Notes: generated from the sequence alone by a model not told the origin. 64,000 nt of DNA from Eurosta solidaginis (GCF_040869045.1 NC_090319.1:304718998-304782997); one strand, 5' to 3'; numbered from the stretch's first letter, positions 22,801-32,092 are shown. Numbers and translations: made by a program.

Positions 22801-25800
22801 CCAAAATTTCACGATTACGTTGTAACAGCTCAGGCAGTTCTTTTAGATAAGTATTTATGCTCTCAATGCCGCCTTTATTGCGCACATCAACCGCTTTTTC
22901 CCGTAAGGATGGCGGTAATCCGCTGTCTGCATCCGTCGTTTCAACAGCAGCTGGTAAATTCAAGCTAACCAATACGCCGTTCAATGTTTGTGTAGCTTCA
23001 CGTAACTTCATTATTTCACAATTAACTATCTCATTTTTACGCATATCAGATGCGGTTAGAGCACGATGTAATTCAACTGGCACCAGCTCAGAGAATATGT
23101 CCTTAAAATTACTTGCTAGCGGTGATGGCAAAGGTAATGGCTTAGCCAATTGTGCCTTGCCGGGTGAGGCTAATGTACTTACATCTGGTATCATTTCATT
23201 ATAAATAAATTCATTATCTTTTGTAGATTCTTCTAAGTTACGTTTAGCACGACTGAAATATTCATCAAGATAGGTCGCATTGCCTGAACGTGTTTGTGCT
23301 GCTTTGAATAATTCAACGGCCGAACGTAAACGTGCAATTTCCTCACCAATCCTTTTGGCTGCGCGGCATGCCAAACTCTGATATAACTGCGTGAGTGCAT
23401 GAAAGCCCGCCTGTTTGCCAGCAACTGTAGGTATCCATTCTTTTTCCCATATATTGCGTACGCTTTCCTTTTGCATGGCCCTCAAAACATCGGCATAGAA
23501 CTCTTCGCATTGGCAACAAAGTTTTGCTATAATTTGATCCTTCATGTTATCTGTAAGTTTATAGAAATAATTTTTAAGTACTGAAGAGGCTAAGGAGTAT
23601 GAAAACTTGTTGCTGTTGTAGCGATATGGACCCTCCCTGAAGGCCTTGGGGAGTGTTATCGATTTCGATGGTTTTTTGCCTTTTGATCATAGACTTAATA
23701 AACTAAACTAAACTAGTCCGACCATGTCGGGAACGATTTGAAATGACCACATGAAACCTGCTAGGTCATACCGCCCTCCCACCCCTTAAATCCATTCGGA
23801 ACTTGGGGTCGCCTCGGCTGTTAAAGTAACGGGATTCGCCGCGTGTAGGTGAATTTGACAATTGGGTTTAAGAAGTTGAATATTGCGCTGGCAACCCCTT
23901 GAAAGGGTTGCGCTACACAATCCCCTGAATCAATTTGGTATTTTATTGGCTTCTTGCGATAGGCATACCTGCCGCGGGTATATTCTAAGCCCCCCAGCCC
24001 GCTGGGGTATATGAGAACTTGTGCTTAGTTTCTTTGTGAAATTAATATATTGAAGAGTATTACAACCTCCAGGTCACCGCAGATACACGAGCGTGATATG
24101 AGGCATAAGGTTCAAATGATACTGGCACTCTCAAGTATTGGATTCCTATGCGGCAACAGACTGTACACCCTATATGGTCGAAACAAATTTTGACATTTTT
24201 TCCTGCGAGAAGCCTAACCTGCGATTCGAACACCTCAATTTCTCAGTTTTTAAAAGCATTAAATAAGTTTAGGAAGCTTAAAATCCGAAATTTGACGGCT
24301 TTTCGATTTGTAAATATGCGTAGGATTTCTTTTTGTGATACCAAACAAATTCGTGAGGAATTACATAGAAAATCGCAACAACAACCACATTTAAGTCTGG
24401 GTCGTTCTGGTATGGTGAGTAGTGTGATTCCTACGCCCATGGCATTTATTGTAGGGCTATATATGTAACCTTTAACATGGACTAAGTTATCAACTGTCGA
24501 ACACAACCCTTTCGGAACAAAGTAGAGATATATTTCGTGTGCTTGACTCCAAATCATAAAACTCGAAACTTTAGATATAAAAAGTTTACTGACTGTAGAT
24601 TCCTATATCTATTTATCTATTTAAAATTTGAAAAACAAAAATTTTACATAGGAATATTCCATCTGCACTTTAGTATTTTATCTTAACAGCTTTTCAGTAT
24701 ACCTACGTTTTAAGCTCTGAAAAAATTATTCTAAGGTTAATGTTCGTGCATACCTTTTATAGCTTTTCGAATGAAAACCTCTTGCGCTTGAGCCACCATC
24801 AGCGCTTGTAGGCAAATCAGGGTATCCTGGCTCAAATCGGGTGTAGGTTCTGAAGGTATTGCAGCTGGTGTAACACCTTTAAGGTATTGAAATATGCCGG
24901 CACTTTGTTGAAGTAGTTTAAGGGCCAATTTAAGACCTTCGTCGCTATCCAATGCTTGAGTAGCTGCTACATTACTTTGTAGAGAAGCAATGTTGAAAAG
25001 CACGCAAACCTTTTCATACAACAAAGATGTATGAGCTGAAACCATAAATATTTAATGGTAAATGGCTTTGTAATCTATAATATTATACACTTACTTAAAC
25101 TTATGCGTCCGCCGAAAATTGAACCTTTGTCAAAAGCATCCTTCCACTTGAATGGAATCTGAAGCTCATTTACAGGAATTTTAGTCTCCAAAGCACATAT
25201 TTGATCGTAATAGCTATAAAAAAAAGAAGGTGCCTAAGTCATTATCTCATTGTTGTTGTTGTATTAACAGTGCTTCGCCCCATTCAACGGGCACGACCAC
25301 TCACAAATTGTCATCAAAGTCCTCTAACGGGAACCTGACTGTTTCAACAGGGGCGGACTATAGGGAGATGTGTTTTAGAGGCGTAGGTTCCACATTACAA
25401 TTGAAAAGATGGTTGGTGTCATGTGGGGACACATCACATGCATGACATACATATGTCGGGGTTGGTTCTGTAAGAGTTTAACCTGTTTCAGTATCCGGAA
25501 CGAAGTTGGGCCAGGGTGACTCCTGTTTCCCTTGGTAATGTGCTTTCTTCTTCTGCAAGGGTCGGATATTGCATATTAATAAGGGGGTTTACCGAGCGCG
25601 TCCTGACAAAGGCGTTTACCGATTTTGTGTGGATTTGGCTAAGGGCCTGCTTATGATTGCCTGGATCAAACGACTGTGTTGGCAGGTGCCAGATCTCGTC
25701 GTAGTGCTTTAGGAAATGTTCACTTAATCCCCGTGGAGGCGGTGCTAAATCAACCAGTTGTTTGCTAGGATGTCCCGGTTTGTGACAATTAAGCAAGATT

Positions 25801-27554
25801 TGCTTGTTCAGCATTTCGTTGTGCTCTTTAATATTGAGCTCTTTGGTCTCACTATGTGAATGGTGTTCGGGAGTCATAAGGAGACATCCGATGGCAATTC
25901 AGATTGCAGCATTTTGACAGGCCTGTAGCCTTTTCCAGTATGTATTTTTAAGACCGGGCGACCAGACTGGCGTCGCGTAGCTCATGAGTGGCCGGCCAAT
26001 TGCTTTGTACGTGGTTAGCAACGTTTCTTTATCTTTTCCCAATGTGCTGCCGGCAAGCGACTTGAGGATTTTGTTGCGACTTTGTACTTAAGAAACAATC
26101 TCGGTGGCATGAGCCTTGAAGGTTAGAGTATTATCGAACGTTACCCCTAAGATCGTTGGGTGACTGACAGTCGGTAGTGTGACACCATCGACGCGTACGT
26201 CAAATATTTGCGACATCTATTCCTTCCACGTCGTATACAAGGTGGCCGTGGATTTTTTCGGTGATAATGTCAAGTTGCGCGAGGTGAAGAAATTGGAAAG
26301 ATCGGGGAGATAGCTATTTATTTTAGAAACTATATCATCGACTGAAGGGCCAGGTCCTGTCATCATAATCGTACAGTCGTCAGCATAGGAAATGATTGTG
26401 ACTCCTTATGGTGGGGAAGGGAGTTTTGATATGTAAAAATTAAACAGAAGCGGGGATAGGAAAACCACCCTGTGGAACCCCCTGTATAATATCTCTAGGT
26501 TTAGAAATTTCGTTCCTAAATTCAACCGACGCCTGTCGACCACTCAGATCATTAGCGGTACATCTTTTTAGACAAGCGGGAAGGTGTGAGCCTTCTACGT
26601 CTTTCAGTAGCGTGCCGTGGTTGACTTTGTCAAAAGCTTTTGACAAGTTATGTGCCACGAGCACCGTGCTATGATGGGATTTTTGCCGATTTAATCCGTA
26701 ATTAATCTGAGTGTTAATGGCTTCCCACGTCAACCGGTTCGACCCCGGTTTTTTTCCCCGACCAAGGGTTGGCATTTCAGTGTAACCCCATTTAATTTTT
26801 GCGTCCCTCCCACAAACTGTCATCCTCGGAGCAGCTTCTTGCAGCTGGACTCCTCTTTACCCTCCCACTCCGGGAAGGTATTGAACTTAACCCCGGTCCC
26901 TGGCTGTAGTTCTGCTGCATATGTTCCGACATAGAGGATTTATCTCAGACGGTCATACTCTTGTCAGTGTGTCACGTGTAAAAGATGGTTGCATCGTTCG
27001 GGCGGTTCTGGGTTAGCACCCAACGTTCGTCGCCCCCGAAATTTCTATAAAACCTTTGTGGCTCCCTGCCGTTCACGTCCAAGGACGTTCCGCGGTTCAC
27101 TCTCATTATCTTATTCATATACATAAACGTGGCTAAATTTTTGCATACGCGATTGATATGAATTTCAATGTACAAACACTTCTTCTACATAGCTTCATAT
27201 AATTTTTGAAAGTTACCGAAGCAATCATGACTCATTTCTATTGTGGTCATTTTACTCGTTTTATTGCACTACACACTCACCGTACCAGCGTAAGTATCTT
27301 ATTTGTACTTAGAGGCAATTAAGCTTAAACTAATTTACTTACGCATACACAGTTTCCAATGATGCTTCATATTTTTCAAAGAACTTCCATATTGCTGTAT
27401 TTCGTTGCTTTGAGAATTCATTAACAGCTTCCGCATACTTTGCCTTCTCTTCCGCACTTGCTCCACTGTATGTACTTTGTATTAGATTATTAAGCGGCTT
27501 TATAATTTCAACTTCAGCTGGCTTTTTTGGTGGCACAGCAAGTAAATTCGACAT
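10696..27554 (-). CDS. ALiX: ALiX (PDCD6IP/Bro1-domain ESCRT adaptor), 7 exons
   Basis: Minus-strand coding exons are 27343-27554, 25095-25213, 24754-25035, 22601-23550, 11161-11800, 10888-11082 and 10696-10817. They join in frame to 2,520 nt (839 residues), close to human ALIX (868) and to my recollection of the fly protein. Order: Bro1 domain (exons 1-4), V domain of two long helical arms (late exon 4 and exon 5) and a Pro/Tyr/Gln-rich tail (exons 6-7). ALIX acts in the cytosol and on endosomes, binding CHMP4/Shrub through Bro1 and YPxL-type motifs through the V domain, in multivesicular-body formation, cytokinesis and membrane repair. Introns 1, 3 and 4 carry transposons, and intron 4 is about 10.8 kb. 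All introns used are GT-AG. The gene appears intact. Confidence 0.95.
10888..11082 (-). CDS. ALiX: ALiX exon 6 (proline-rich tail)
   Basis: It encodes [15 protein letters not shown] then repeated Pro/Tyr/Met segments such as [13 protein letters not shown] and [13 protein letters not shown]. In ALIX this disordered tail binds TSG101, SH3 proteins and ALG-2, and I infer the same role here. Acceptor TTTGCAG, donor GTATGT. Confidence 0.92.
11161..11800 (-). CDS. ALiX: ALiX exon 5 (V domain)
   Basis: It starts [18 protein letters not shown] in phase 0 and continues through the second V-domain arm, including [20 protein letters not shown] and [14 protein letters not shown]. It ends STTGG at a GTAAAT donor. 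It is separated from exon 4 by a transposon-filled intron of about 10.8 kb. Confidence 0.95.
11803..13273. other. ALiX intron 4, AT-rich part without features
   Basis: This is AT-rich intronic DNA between exon 5 and the DNA transposon. Short open frames occur by chance on both strands, and none has recognisable composition, motifs or splice context. Confidence 0.6.
13274..13314 (+). repeat. T1 left terminal inverted repeat
   Basis: It starts ACATATGAATGGTAATCGCG and continues through GAAAAACGTGGTAAGCGACAC. It includes the outermost copy of the GAAAAACGT...AAGCGAC motif that recurs internally. Confidence 0.85.
13439..13665 (+). promoter_or_regulatory. T1 left subterminal motif copies
   Basis: TGGAAAAACGTTACAAGTGAC at 13439 and TGGAAAAACGTTGTAAGTG at 13644 repeat the core of the terminal repeat. 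Such subterminal repeats are usually transposase-binding sites; that role is inferred. Confidence 0.6.
13482..15568 (+). pseudogene. T1 transposase-like gene, three or more exons, frameshifted
   Basis: Exon 1 (13482-13637) encodes [17 protein letters not shown] and [11 protein letters not shown]. Exon 2 (13703-13960) encodes the Cys-rich [12 protein letters not shown], then [11 protein letters not shown]. Exon 3 from 14254 encodes [13 protein letters not shown], then after a frame break near 14398 [19 protein letters not shown] and [14 protein letters not shown] second break near 14695 leads to [40 protein letters not shown] and [20 protein letters not shown]; a third near 15300 leads to the C-terminus ending 15568. 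The order matches a large metazoan family often annotated only as hypothetical. The Asp in CVDMQ, the Asp in CSDRC and the Asp/Glu in CDRDFALIE are candidate DDE-type residues (inference). At least three frameshifts make it non-functional. Confidence 0.7.
15735..15831. promoter_or_regulatory. T1 right subterminal motif cluster
   Basis: Two direct copies (15735 and 15779, TGGAAAAACGTTGCAAGTGA) and one inverted copy (15813-15831, ACAACGTTTTTCCACT when read on +) sit within 100 bp. The spacing and mixed orientation suit transposase assembly sites (inferred). Confidence 0.6.
15993..16033 (-). repeat. T1 right terminal inverted repeat
   Basis: The reverse complement starts ACATATGAATGGTAATCGCG and continues GAAAACGTAGTAAGCGACA. 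It differs from the left repeat by one deleted A and one G/A change. Confidence 0.85.
16034..16812. other. ALiX intron 4, AT-rich segment with LINE target site
   Basis: No gene is supported. At its right end TAATTAAATT (16803-16812) is the left target duplication of the RNase H LINE. Confidence 0.6.
16813..18617 (+). mobile_element. 5'-truncated LINE with RNase H domain (L1)
   Basis: The copy is bounded by the 10-bp direct repeat TAATTAAATT at 16803-16812 and 18618-18627. It starts inside the RT palm (5' truncation) and ends in a CCTAACCTAA tail. The RNase H after RT places it in the I superfamily, perhaps I- or LOA-like, and separates it from the Jockey copies. It lies in ALiX intron 4 antisense to the gene. 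Confidence 0.88.
16816..18500 (+). pseudogene. L1 RT-RNase H polyprotein, C-terminal two-thirds
   Basis: The frame opens with the RT catalytic box [10 protein letters not shown] (intact YADD), then [14 protein letters not shown] and [18 protein letters not shown] at 17215-17217 replaces the expected Trp in GTS-W-GFSP. The frame continues (17233-18381) through [14 protein letters not shown] to RNase H, with catalytic residues in [32 protein letters not shown] and [18 protein letters not shown] one-base shift near 18345 leads into the zinc-finger end [20 protein letters not shown] and the stop near 18500. Two lesions make it inactive; domain residues are otherwise well kept. Confidence 0.9.
18628..19256. 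other. ALiX intron 4, AT-rich segment
   Basis: It contains short imperfect palindromes around GAATGCATTCATTTGAATGC (18716-18741) and GAATGAATGAATGAAGAG (18870). No gene or recognised element was found. Confidence 0.5.
19257..22220 (+). repeat. VNTR-bearing dispersed element V, copy A
   Basis: It starts AACAAGTAAGGAAGGTTAAG and ends CTCAACTGAGTATAAAAA. Near the ends TACTCAGTTGAG and CTCAACTGAGTA form an inverted pair. The left half is a tandem array (about 19370-20890); the right half is unique sequence with AAGTGGGCGTGG-type boxes, a GGGCGGAGCCACGCCC palindrome and a GGACGGACGGAC microsatellite. Copies B (40737), C (55047) and D (58556) share this layout. No protein is encoded, so it must be non-autonomous or of unknown mechanism. 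Confidence 0.85.
19370..20890 (+). repeat. Tandem array of copy A (about 129-bp units)
   Basis: Units carry TTTGTACGATATGGGTATCA, a TTTTAAAAGGGAGTG block, a TAGGTGGACGCC block and TCGAGATATCGCCATAAAGG. A block of about four units repeats about 519 bp apart (GAGTGATCCTT at 19561 and 20080, each followed by the same order of variant units), a higher-order repeat. Because 129 is divisible by three, antisense frames stay open across units; I regard these as fortuitous. Confidence 0.85.
22221..22600. other. ALiX intron 4, segment next to exon 4
   Basis: No features beyond the GTGAGT donor of exon 4 (just below 22601). The apparent 41-codon extension of the exon 4 frame into this segment is intronic. 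Confidence 0.6.
22601..23550 (-). CDS. ALiX: ALiX exon 4 (end of Bro1, start of V domain)
   Basis: The 950-bp exon encodes the C-terminal Bro1 helices ([28 protein letters not shown]), the linker and the first V-domain arm with [11 protein letters not shown] and [19 protein letters not shown], all ALIX hallmarks. It ends KFENNQK at a GTGAGT donor in phase 0. Confidence 0.95.
23600..24015 (-). repeat. SINE-like element S1 in ALiX intron 3
   Basis: On the minus strand it runs from a GCGGGCTGGGGGGCTTAGAA 5' block and ATACCCGCGGCAGGTATGCC, through AATCGTTCCCGACATGGTCG, to the 3' hairpin CTCCCCAAGGCCTTCAGGGA and a CGCTACAACAGCAAC tail. It is the most complete copy of the family here. Confidence 0.7.
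24754..25035 (-). CDS. ALiX: ALiX exon 3 (Bro1 domain)
   Basis: It begins [20 protein letters not shown] and ends [11 protein letters not shown], helices of the Bro1 TPR-like core. The acceptor is TTTCAG and the donor GTATGC; the exon ends in phase 1 and joins exon 4 as ...[11 protein letters not shown]. Confidence 0.93.
25095..25213 (-). CDS. ALiX: ALiX exon 2 (Bro1 domain)
   Basis: It encodes [13 protein letters not shown] and [15 protein letters not shown], strongly conserved Bro1 signatures. The exon is framed by a T-run plus TATAG acceptor and a GTAAGT donor. It has no long open frame of its own, so it is easily missed. Confidence 0.93.
25237..26935 (-). mobile_element. Jockey-type LINE copy J2, internally deleted, in ALiX intron 1
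   Basis: On the minus strand an ORF1-like start ([20 protein letters not shown] at about 26935) is followed almost directly by RT sequence, so the rest of ORF1 and the endonuclease are missing. The copy ends with the family tail ...TTAATACAACAACAACA near 25240. It lies in the same orientation as ALiX. The exact 5' end is uncertain; related sequence may extend to about 27150. Confidence 0.8.
25300..26823 (-). pseudogene. J2 reverse transcriptase remnant
   Basis: The frame 26823-26440 holds [36 protein letters not shown] and GVPQGG. The intact catalytic box SYADDCTIM lies at about 26376-26387 in another frame. The frame 25877-25488 holds the C-terminal region ([29 protein letters not shown]). 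Multiple frame changes show decay, but the YADD is kept, unlike in J1. Confidence 0.85.
27343..27554 (-). CDS. ALiX: ALiX exon 1 (start of Bro1 domain)
   Basis: The ATG at 27554 begins [20 protein letters not shown], the normal ALIX amino terminus. The exon ends after ETVYA in phase 2 at a GTAAGT donor. A MITE (M2) sits 164 bp upstream of the ATG, so it lies in the 5' UTR or promoter. Confidence 0.93.
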
Positions 27555-27717
27555 TGCAGTGATTTATTTATTTGGATTTTGACCTGTTCAAAATAAAAAT
27601 GTTTATAATGTTGAAACAAATTTTCCAAATTGGTTAATGGATGACGACTTGAATTCTTTTCTAGGTTTCTTTTTCGATTTATCACTACATAGTGTACAAG
27701 TACAAGTGTGTTGACTT

Positions 27718-28068
27718 CATTGTAAAGTTTACCAAGTAGCGCAACTAACAGCTGATCGGTGAAAATTTGCACATTCACACGCACAGTTCTCGACTCAGTT
27801 TCAAACAAAAACTTTAGATTATTTAACTCAAATTTTAAAGTGAGATAATCCTTACGAATTTATGTATATAGAATATATAAAGCGTTTTTGTTGTTATTAA
27901 AACAATAGTTTTATTTATATTAAAGCTTTATCATTTTTTTTTTTAACTTTGAAAAAACTCCGAACACCATTCCTTCATTATATGACATTCGACTGCCTAG
28001 TCCACTGCCTTCCACTCTATTCGCAACATAACCTCTATTTAAGCTGCCAAACTATATAGTAAACAATG
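27718..28068 (-). mobile_element. MITE family M, copy M2, upstream of ALiX
   Basis: The termini CATTGT and ACAATG are flanked by the exact 8-bp duplication GTTGACTT (27710-27717, 28069-28076). At 351 bp it is near full length. It lies 164 bp upstream of the ALiX start codon on the side where the promoter must be, so it may supply or disrupt promoter or 5' UTR sequence. Confidence 0.92.
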
Positions 28069-28076
28069 GTTGACTT

Positions 28077-28732
28077 CTTTCAGACAGGCACTCGCTTAAG
28101 TGAGCATAACGGGAAAATCTGGGTTACCATTGTTGTTTCGGTTGAAAACGGTCAATAAGGGTTCTGTGCAGAGACGTAAAAGATTGAAACAGGATTTATG
28201 TAGTCACAAAAGTGTTGCTCCTGTTCAACAGCATTTTAATTTTATATCATGGCGAAAAGTGTTCAGTTCAGAGTAATTGATTTTCATTAAAAGTTAAATT
28301 TATTACGGAAGGTTACTCCTTTAAGTGTAAAAAGCAGAGAAAACGTAGAGTTTTTCAAATTATTGTGAAACACTTTTTAATTTGAATTTCTGTACCAAAG
28401 TTCACTATATTTGTGTAACACAAGAATCTGGAGGTCAATTCCCTAACTATGAAAAACTGAAAAATGTACACTTATGAAAACTCATTTGTACACACAATTT
28501 ACACTTTGAATTTAGTTGTGTTTTTATGCACAAAATTTTCATTTGTCAAAAAAAATAAAGAAAAAACGGCCTAATGCCAAAAAACCCCATCGAAATACAA
28601 ACTGGCTTGTTTGTTTTTAATGAACAACGTTTGTAACGTTTACAATAACGTAACCCCTGTATTTCCTTATTCACTTAAACCTGAACATCTCTGTACTTAT
28701 TTTTCTATAGCATAACCAACAACCACTTGTAC
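28077..28732. other. AT-rich gap, no gene seen
   Basis: The ALiX promoter probably extends into this stretch beyond M2. No coding frame, RNA gene or recognised repeat was found. Confidence 0.5.
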
Positions 28733-28911
28733 TTATTCTTTTATAGCATAGTCAACAACCACTAATAGCAAACCAATGAAAAAAACAATAATGACGTGTT
28801 GACTTCTCAACCAGTTTGCGGCACCACCCATATAAACATTGAATTTGCATTTTTGCAATTCAGTCCACACAGGTGCGCCAGCGGGAGTGGTTGTCTTTTT
28901 AAAGACATACC
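28733..28911 (-). CDS. Unrecognised small C-terminal exon or ORF with one membrane segment
   Basis: The last 59 codons of a 120-codon minus-strand frame look non-random: FKKTTTPAGAPVWTELQKCK and FNVYMGGAANWLRSQ are followed by a hydrophobic stretch HVIIVFFIGLLLVVVDY and a short AIKE tail. This could be a tail-anchored or single-pass membrane protein end. The amino half of the frame runs into a GC-rich repeat block and a MITE, so the true 5' exon, if any, is unknown. I do not recognise the family. It may also be a chance frame. Confidence 0.3.
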
Positions 28912-29040
28912 TTTCCCTCCTGCTAGCTAGCTGAGTGGAAGGGGCGCTGTCATAGCGCGGGTCACCCTTCACCCAGGTAAGGACGAGTGGGGCGGATGCC
29001 TTTGTGCTATTGCTACCCGTCGCCCCCCTGGGTGTTGAGC

Positions 29041-29596
29041 TATTGGTGGGTAATGACACTATTTTTTGAGTGTTAACACAGTAGCACAGGCACACTTTGC
29101 TGTGTTAACACATTGTGTTGACACAATTGTGTTATAACTGATTATCGAAAGTCGATGAGTGTTGGCACAATACCAGAGCACAGAACTGTGTTACCTATCT
29201 CTAACGCCACGTTTCACGCCATTTAGAAAAGTAAATCATGGCAACATTTATCTTCTTTCATACTCCCATGTTTAGGGAATCTACGTTATATAACCACAAC
29301 TTTTGTTTAAATAGAACATTTTCAACTTAGAGTATACATTTTGTGCCCACATCTTTTAATCGTAATACACAGGCAAGATTATGAGTACAATCAACACACA
29401 CAAACACAATGGACTATGTATGTATGAATGTGCACTTACGATCTGAGTGTCATTCCCTGTGCTATAGAAACAGTCAGCTTTGTGCCATCCAGTGTGCCAC
29501 TGTGTTATAAATTAATCGATAAGTGTGCGTGTGCGTGCCGCACATTACTGAGTGTTAACACAATAACACAGCACAGTGCTGTGTTACTCAGCCTTA
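29041..29596. mobile_element. MITE with 8-bp duplication inside the GC-rich block
   Basis: The exact duplication TGTTGAGC (29033-29040 and 29597-29604) brackets 556 bp that interrupt the repeat unit. Ends are imperfectly inverted (TATTGGTGGGTAATGACAC against the reverse of GTGTTACTCAGCCTTA). The interior has repeated TGTGTTAACACA-like palindromes at both ends. The 8-bp duplication suggests hAT-like origin. Confidence 0.7.
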
Positions 29597-30344
29597 TGTT
29601 GAGCGGGCCGACGCCTTAATGACTATATCACCCCTCCCTCTCAGCTCTGGCTTCGGCTAGTTGAGTGGAAGGGGCGCCGTCATGGCACGGGCCACCCTTC
29701 ACCCAGGTAAGGACGAGCGGGGCGGATGCCTTTGTGCTATTGCCACCTGTCGCTCCCTGGGTGTTGAGCGGTCCGACGCCTTAATTACTTTATCACCCCT
29801 CCCCCCCAGCTCTGGCTTCGCCCGTGAACCGATGCGTGCGCATAAGGGGATACCGCTGTGCCGTTAAGGTGCACTGCCCTTCCGCCCACGGATCGGTCCG
29901 CGGTGTCCCGCCCCCCTTAAGCACCTTCTATCTAGCTGCAAGTGAGGCGGCGGGGATGTCCAGCGGTGAACCCGGCACTAACCAGTCCTCACAGACTCTT
30001 CCCCAGGTGACCGACCGACCTACTATCGATTCTGTTGAAGACTGTCGATCAATCCGATACCGTCAACCGACCCCGCCCGGAACGAGCCGCCGCTGTCCAG
30101 GTAAACCCCATCGCCAGCCTACTTCCCCTCTCACCACGGCGCTGGTACGCGCTCCGTAGCCCACCGCCGCTGCCGTCGCATCGTCGCCCTTCTGGTGCAG
30201 CCGCTGCCTCCATCCCACGGGTGCTACGCCGACCGTTGGCCGTTCGCCATACTACCGCCGTGCCCATTCCGCCTTGCTGGTGCCGCCGTTCGCCGTCCTA
30301 TCGCCATTCAGCTGCCGTTGCTACGACCGTTGGCCGTTCGCCAT

Positions 30345-30600
30345 CCTACTGCCGTTAAGCCGCTGCATCCGTCACGCCGCTGCTACGACGACCGTTGGCC
30401 GTCTGCCATCCTACCGCAGTTAAGCCGCTGCATCCGTCCCGCCGCTGCTAGGACGACCGTTGGTCGTTCGCCGTCCTACCGCCGTTAAGTTGCTGCATCC
30501 GTCACGCCGCTGCTACACCAGCCACTGGCCGCTTGCCATCCCACCGCCGTTAAGCCGCTGCTTCTATCCCGCCGCTGCTTCCGTACCGCCGTACCAGTCC
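30345..30600 (+). repeat. 65-bp tandem repeat, about four units
   Basis: CCGCTGCATCCGTC-type starts occur at 30360, 30425, 30490 and 30555, exactly 65 bp apart. Units carry GACGACCGTTGGCCGT and CGCCATCCTACCGCCGTTAAG. Related degenerate units extend left to about 30170. Confidence 0.8.
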
Positions 30601-31067
30601 GTCCGTTACCCGATCGTTCAACCGCCCTACCGAACCTCCTGTACTCCAACGACCGTTAGAAGCCGCTCCGCCCCCTCGCCATCTTGCGACGGAAAGCTGC
30701 TGCGCGCCTAATATCTCCAGCCGTGTGTGCGTGTGTGCGTGTGTTCGTAACACATAAATATCGTGTATTTATTCAGTAGGGGTTTGTGGGACCTTTACTA
30801 GACTCTGGATTGACGGAGCGTTATCCCAGCGTTAGAGAAAAACCCACCTCATACGCTATATTTTTCTTGAATTTCGTTAGTTTTTTTTAAATATAGTTCA
30901 CACACTTACACTAGTACTGAAACCTTGTTGGCTCCCTCGACAAAAAATATAAGAGAAAATACAAGAAAAATACATAGAAAATAAAATAGTGTCATATAGG
31001 AGTTTGATTTGTTTGCACTTACAGCACCATTTTATTTGCAGGAGACTTTCACAGCTACAAAAATTAA

Positions 31068-31539
31068 GGCGGATTTACACAGACGCTTTGGGTGCGTTGC
31101 ATTCATTAATTCATCTGTCGGGCGAAGTACCGAAAAATTTACATAAATGCTTTGGTTGCGTGCCTACGCTTTGACAACGCCATACGAAAAACGATGAAAC
31201 GCCGTACGTTATCTTTGCTTTGAAGCGACCAAAGCGTTTATATAATTTTGCCCAAAGATTGATCGAAGAGTAAAGATGTTGAAGGCAAAGAAATATACTG
31301 ATTGGAGTTTTAGAGAGTAAAAGTTGAAATTTTGAACACATTAGCTGAATAAAAAGTGTACAAATAATTATTAAATGACAAATACAGACAGTGGTAGTTA
31401 ACAAATTCTGCTGTGGTAAGTGGTGAATGTGACCTACCAGAGGTTTTTGAAGCTTGCTTCACACTATTTTTCGTCCCTGCAACATCTTTATTCTTCGATC
31501 AATCTTTTTTTGCCCTTATGCATTTGTGTAAACAGCCTT
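31068..31539. mobile_element. Possible MITE with inverted ends
   Basis: The ends AGGCGGATTTACACA and TGTGTAAACAGCCT are roughly inverted and flanked by TA. A second inverted pair (GATCGAAGAGTAAAGATGTTG near 31260 and CAACATCTTTATTCTTCGATC near 31481) lies inside. No coding sequence was found. The target duplication is not convincing. Confidence 0.4.
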
Positions 31540-31887
31540 AGAAGTGAAATTTTTCCATGTTACACGTGTGGCGCTTTATATTTTGACTCTAATTTAAATA
31601 AATTTTGCTTTCAGTATGTTTCCGCAATGTTGCAGGCTACAAATCTTTTAGTATTCTTATTTCCGCGGTAATATATGCAACTATTTCATCTTTAAATACT
31701 ACAAAGTTTTATTAAACAATCAAATGCAACTCAGCTTGAAGTACTCTTACGTACCAAAAATGCAACTCTAGACCTGAGATTTGCATCAGGTGAGCGAGGC
31801 TGTTTGTAGTTTTGACGTTTATCGCTTAGTTGCCACACTTGTATAGGTACACTATGCTTCACTATCAAAAAAAGATTGTATAGTGGC

Positions 31888-32081
31888 CATAGCGGAACGA
31901 TACAGGTGGCAGCATGGTGACATACCTACAAACATAAATAAAAATTCCATGTACTTTGTTTTTGTAAATTCGATGGACAAATGTCAAAATCGTACTGCGC
32001 AGGAAGTTGATGTATCACATCAAATAAAAAAAGTTTGTAATCAGCTGTCACCATGCTGCCACCTTGTATCGTTGCGCCATG
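31888..32081 (+). mobile_element. P-element-like MITE, copy P1
   Basis: A 194-bp element with inverted repeats of about 30 bp, CATAGCGGAACGATACAGG... and ...CACCTTGTATCGTTGCGCCATG, flanked by the exact 8-bp duplication ATAGTGGC (31880-31887, 32082-32089). The terminal repeat shares CATG and AAGGTGG, at the same offset, with the Drosophila P-element repeat as I recall it. 8 bp is the P duplication length. Confidence 0.88.
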
Positions 32082-32092
32082 ATAGTGGCGAT

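Larger units (their letters stand above)
28912..30745. repeat. GC-rich repeat block, split by a MITE
   Basis: A sharply GC-rich segment in AT-rich surroundings. A unit of about 160 bp from GAGTGGAAGGGGCG through CACCCAGGTAAGGACGAG to a CCAGCTCTGGCTTCG end occurs at 28934-29040 (with its remainder at 29599-29656) and at 29660-29821. The MITE at 29041-29596 splits the first unit. Downstream is a 65-bp tandem repeat. Frames on both strands are low-complexity Pro/Arg/Ala and look non-genic. It may be part of an unclassified retroelement. Confidence 0.5.

Noticed and set aside
23233..23424. Second minus-strand frame within ALiX exon 4
   Set aside because: It is an alternative frame of a well-supported coding exon.
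24148..24557. Overlapping frames of 104-106 codons within ALiX intron 3
   Set aside because: Frames occur on both strands at the same place, with no recognisable motif; intronic chance frames are more likely.
30035..30711. Pro/Arg/Ser-rich frames in the GC-rich block
   Set aside because: Several overlapping frames on both strands are open only because the DNA is GC-rich and tandemly repeated.
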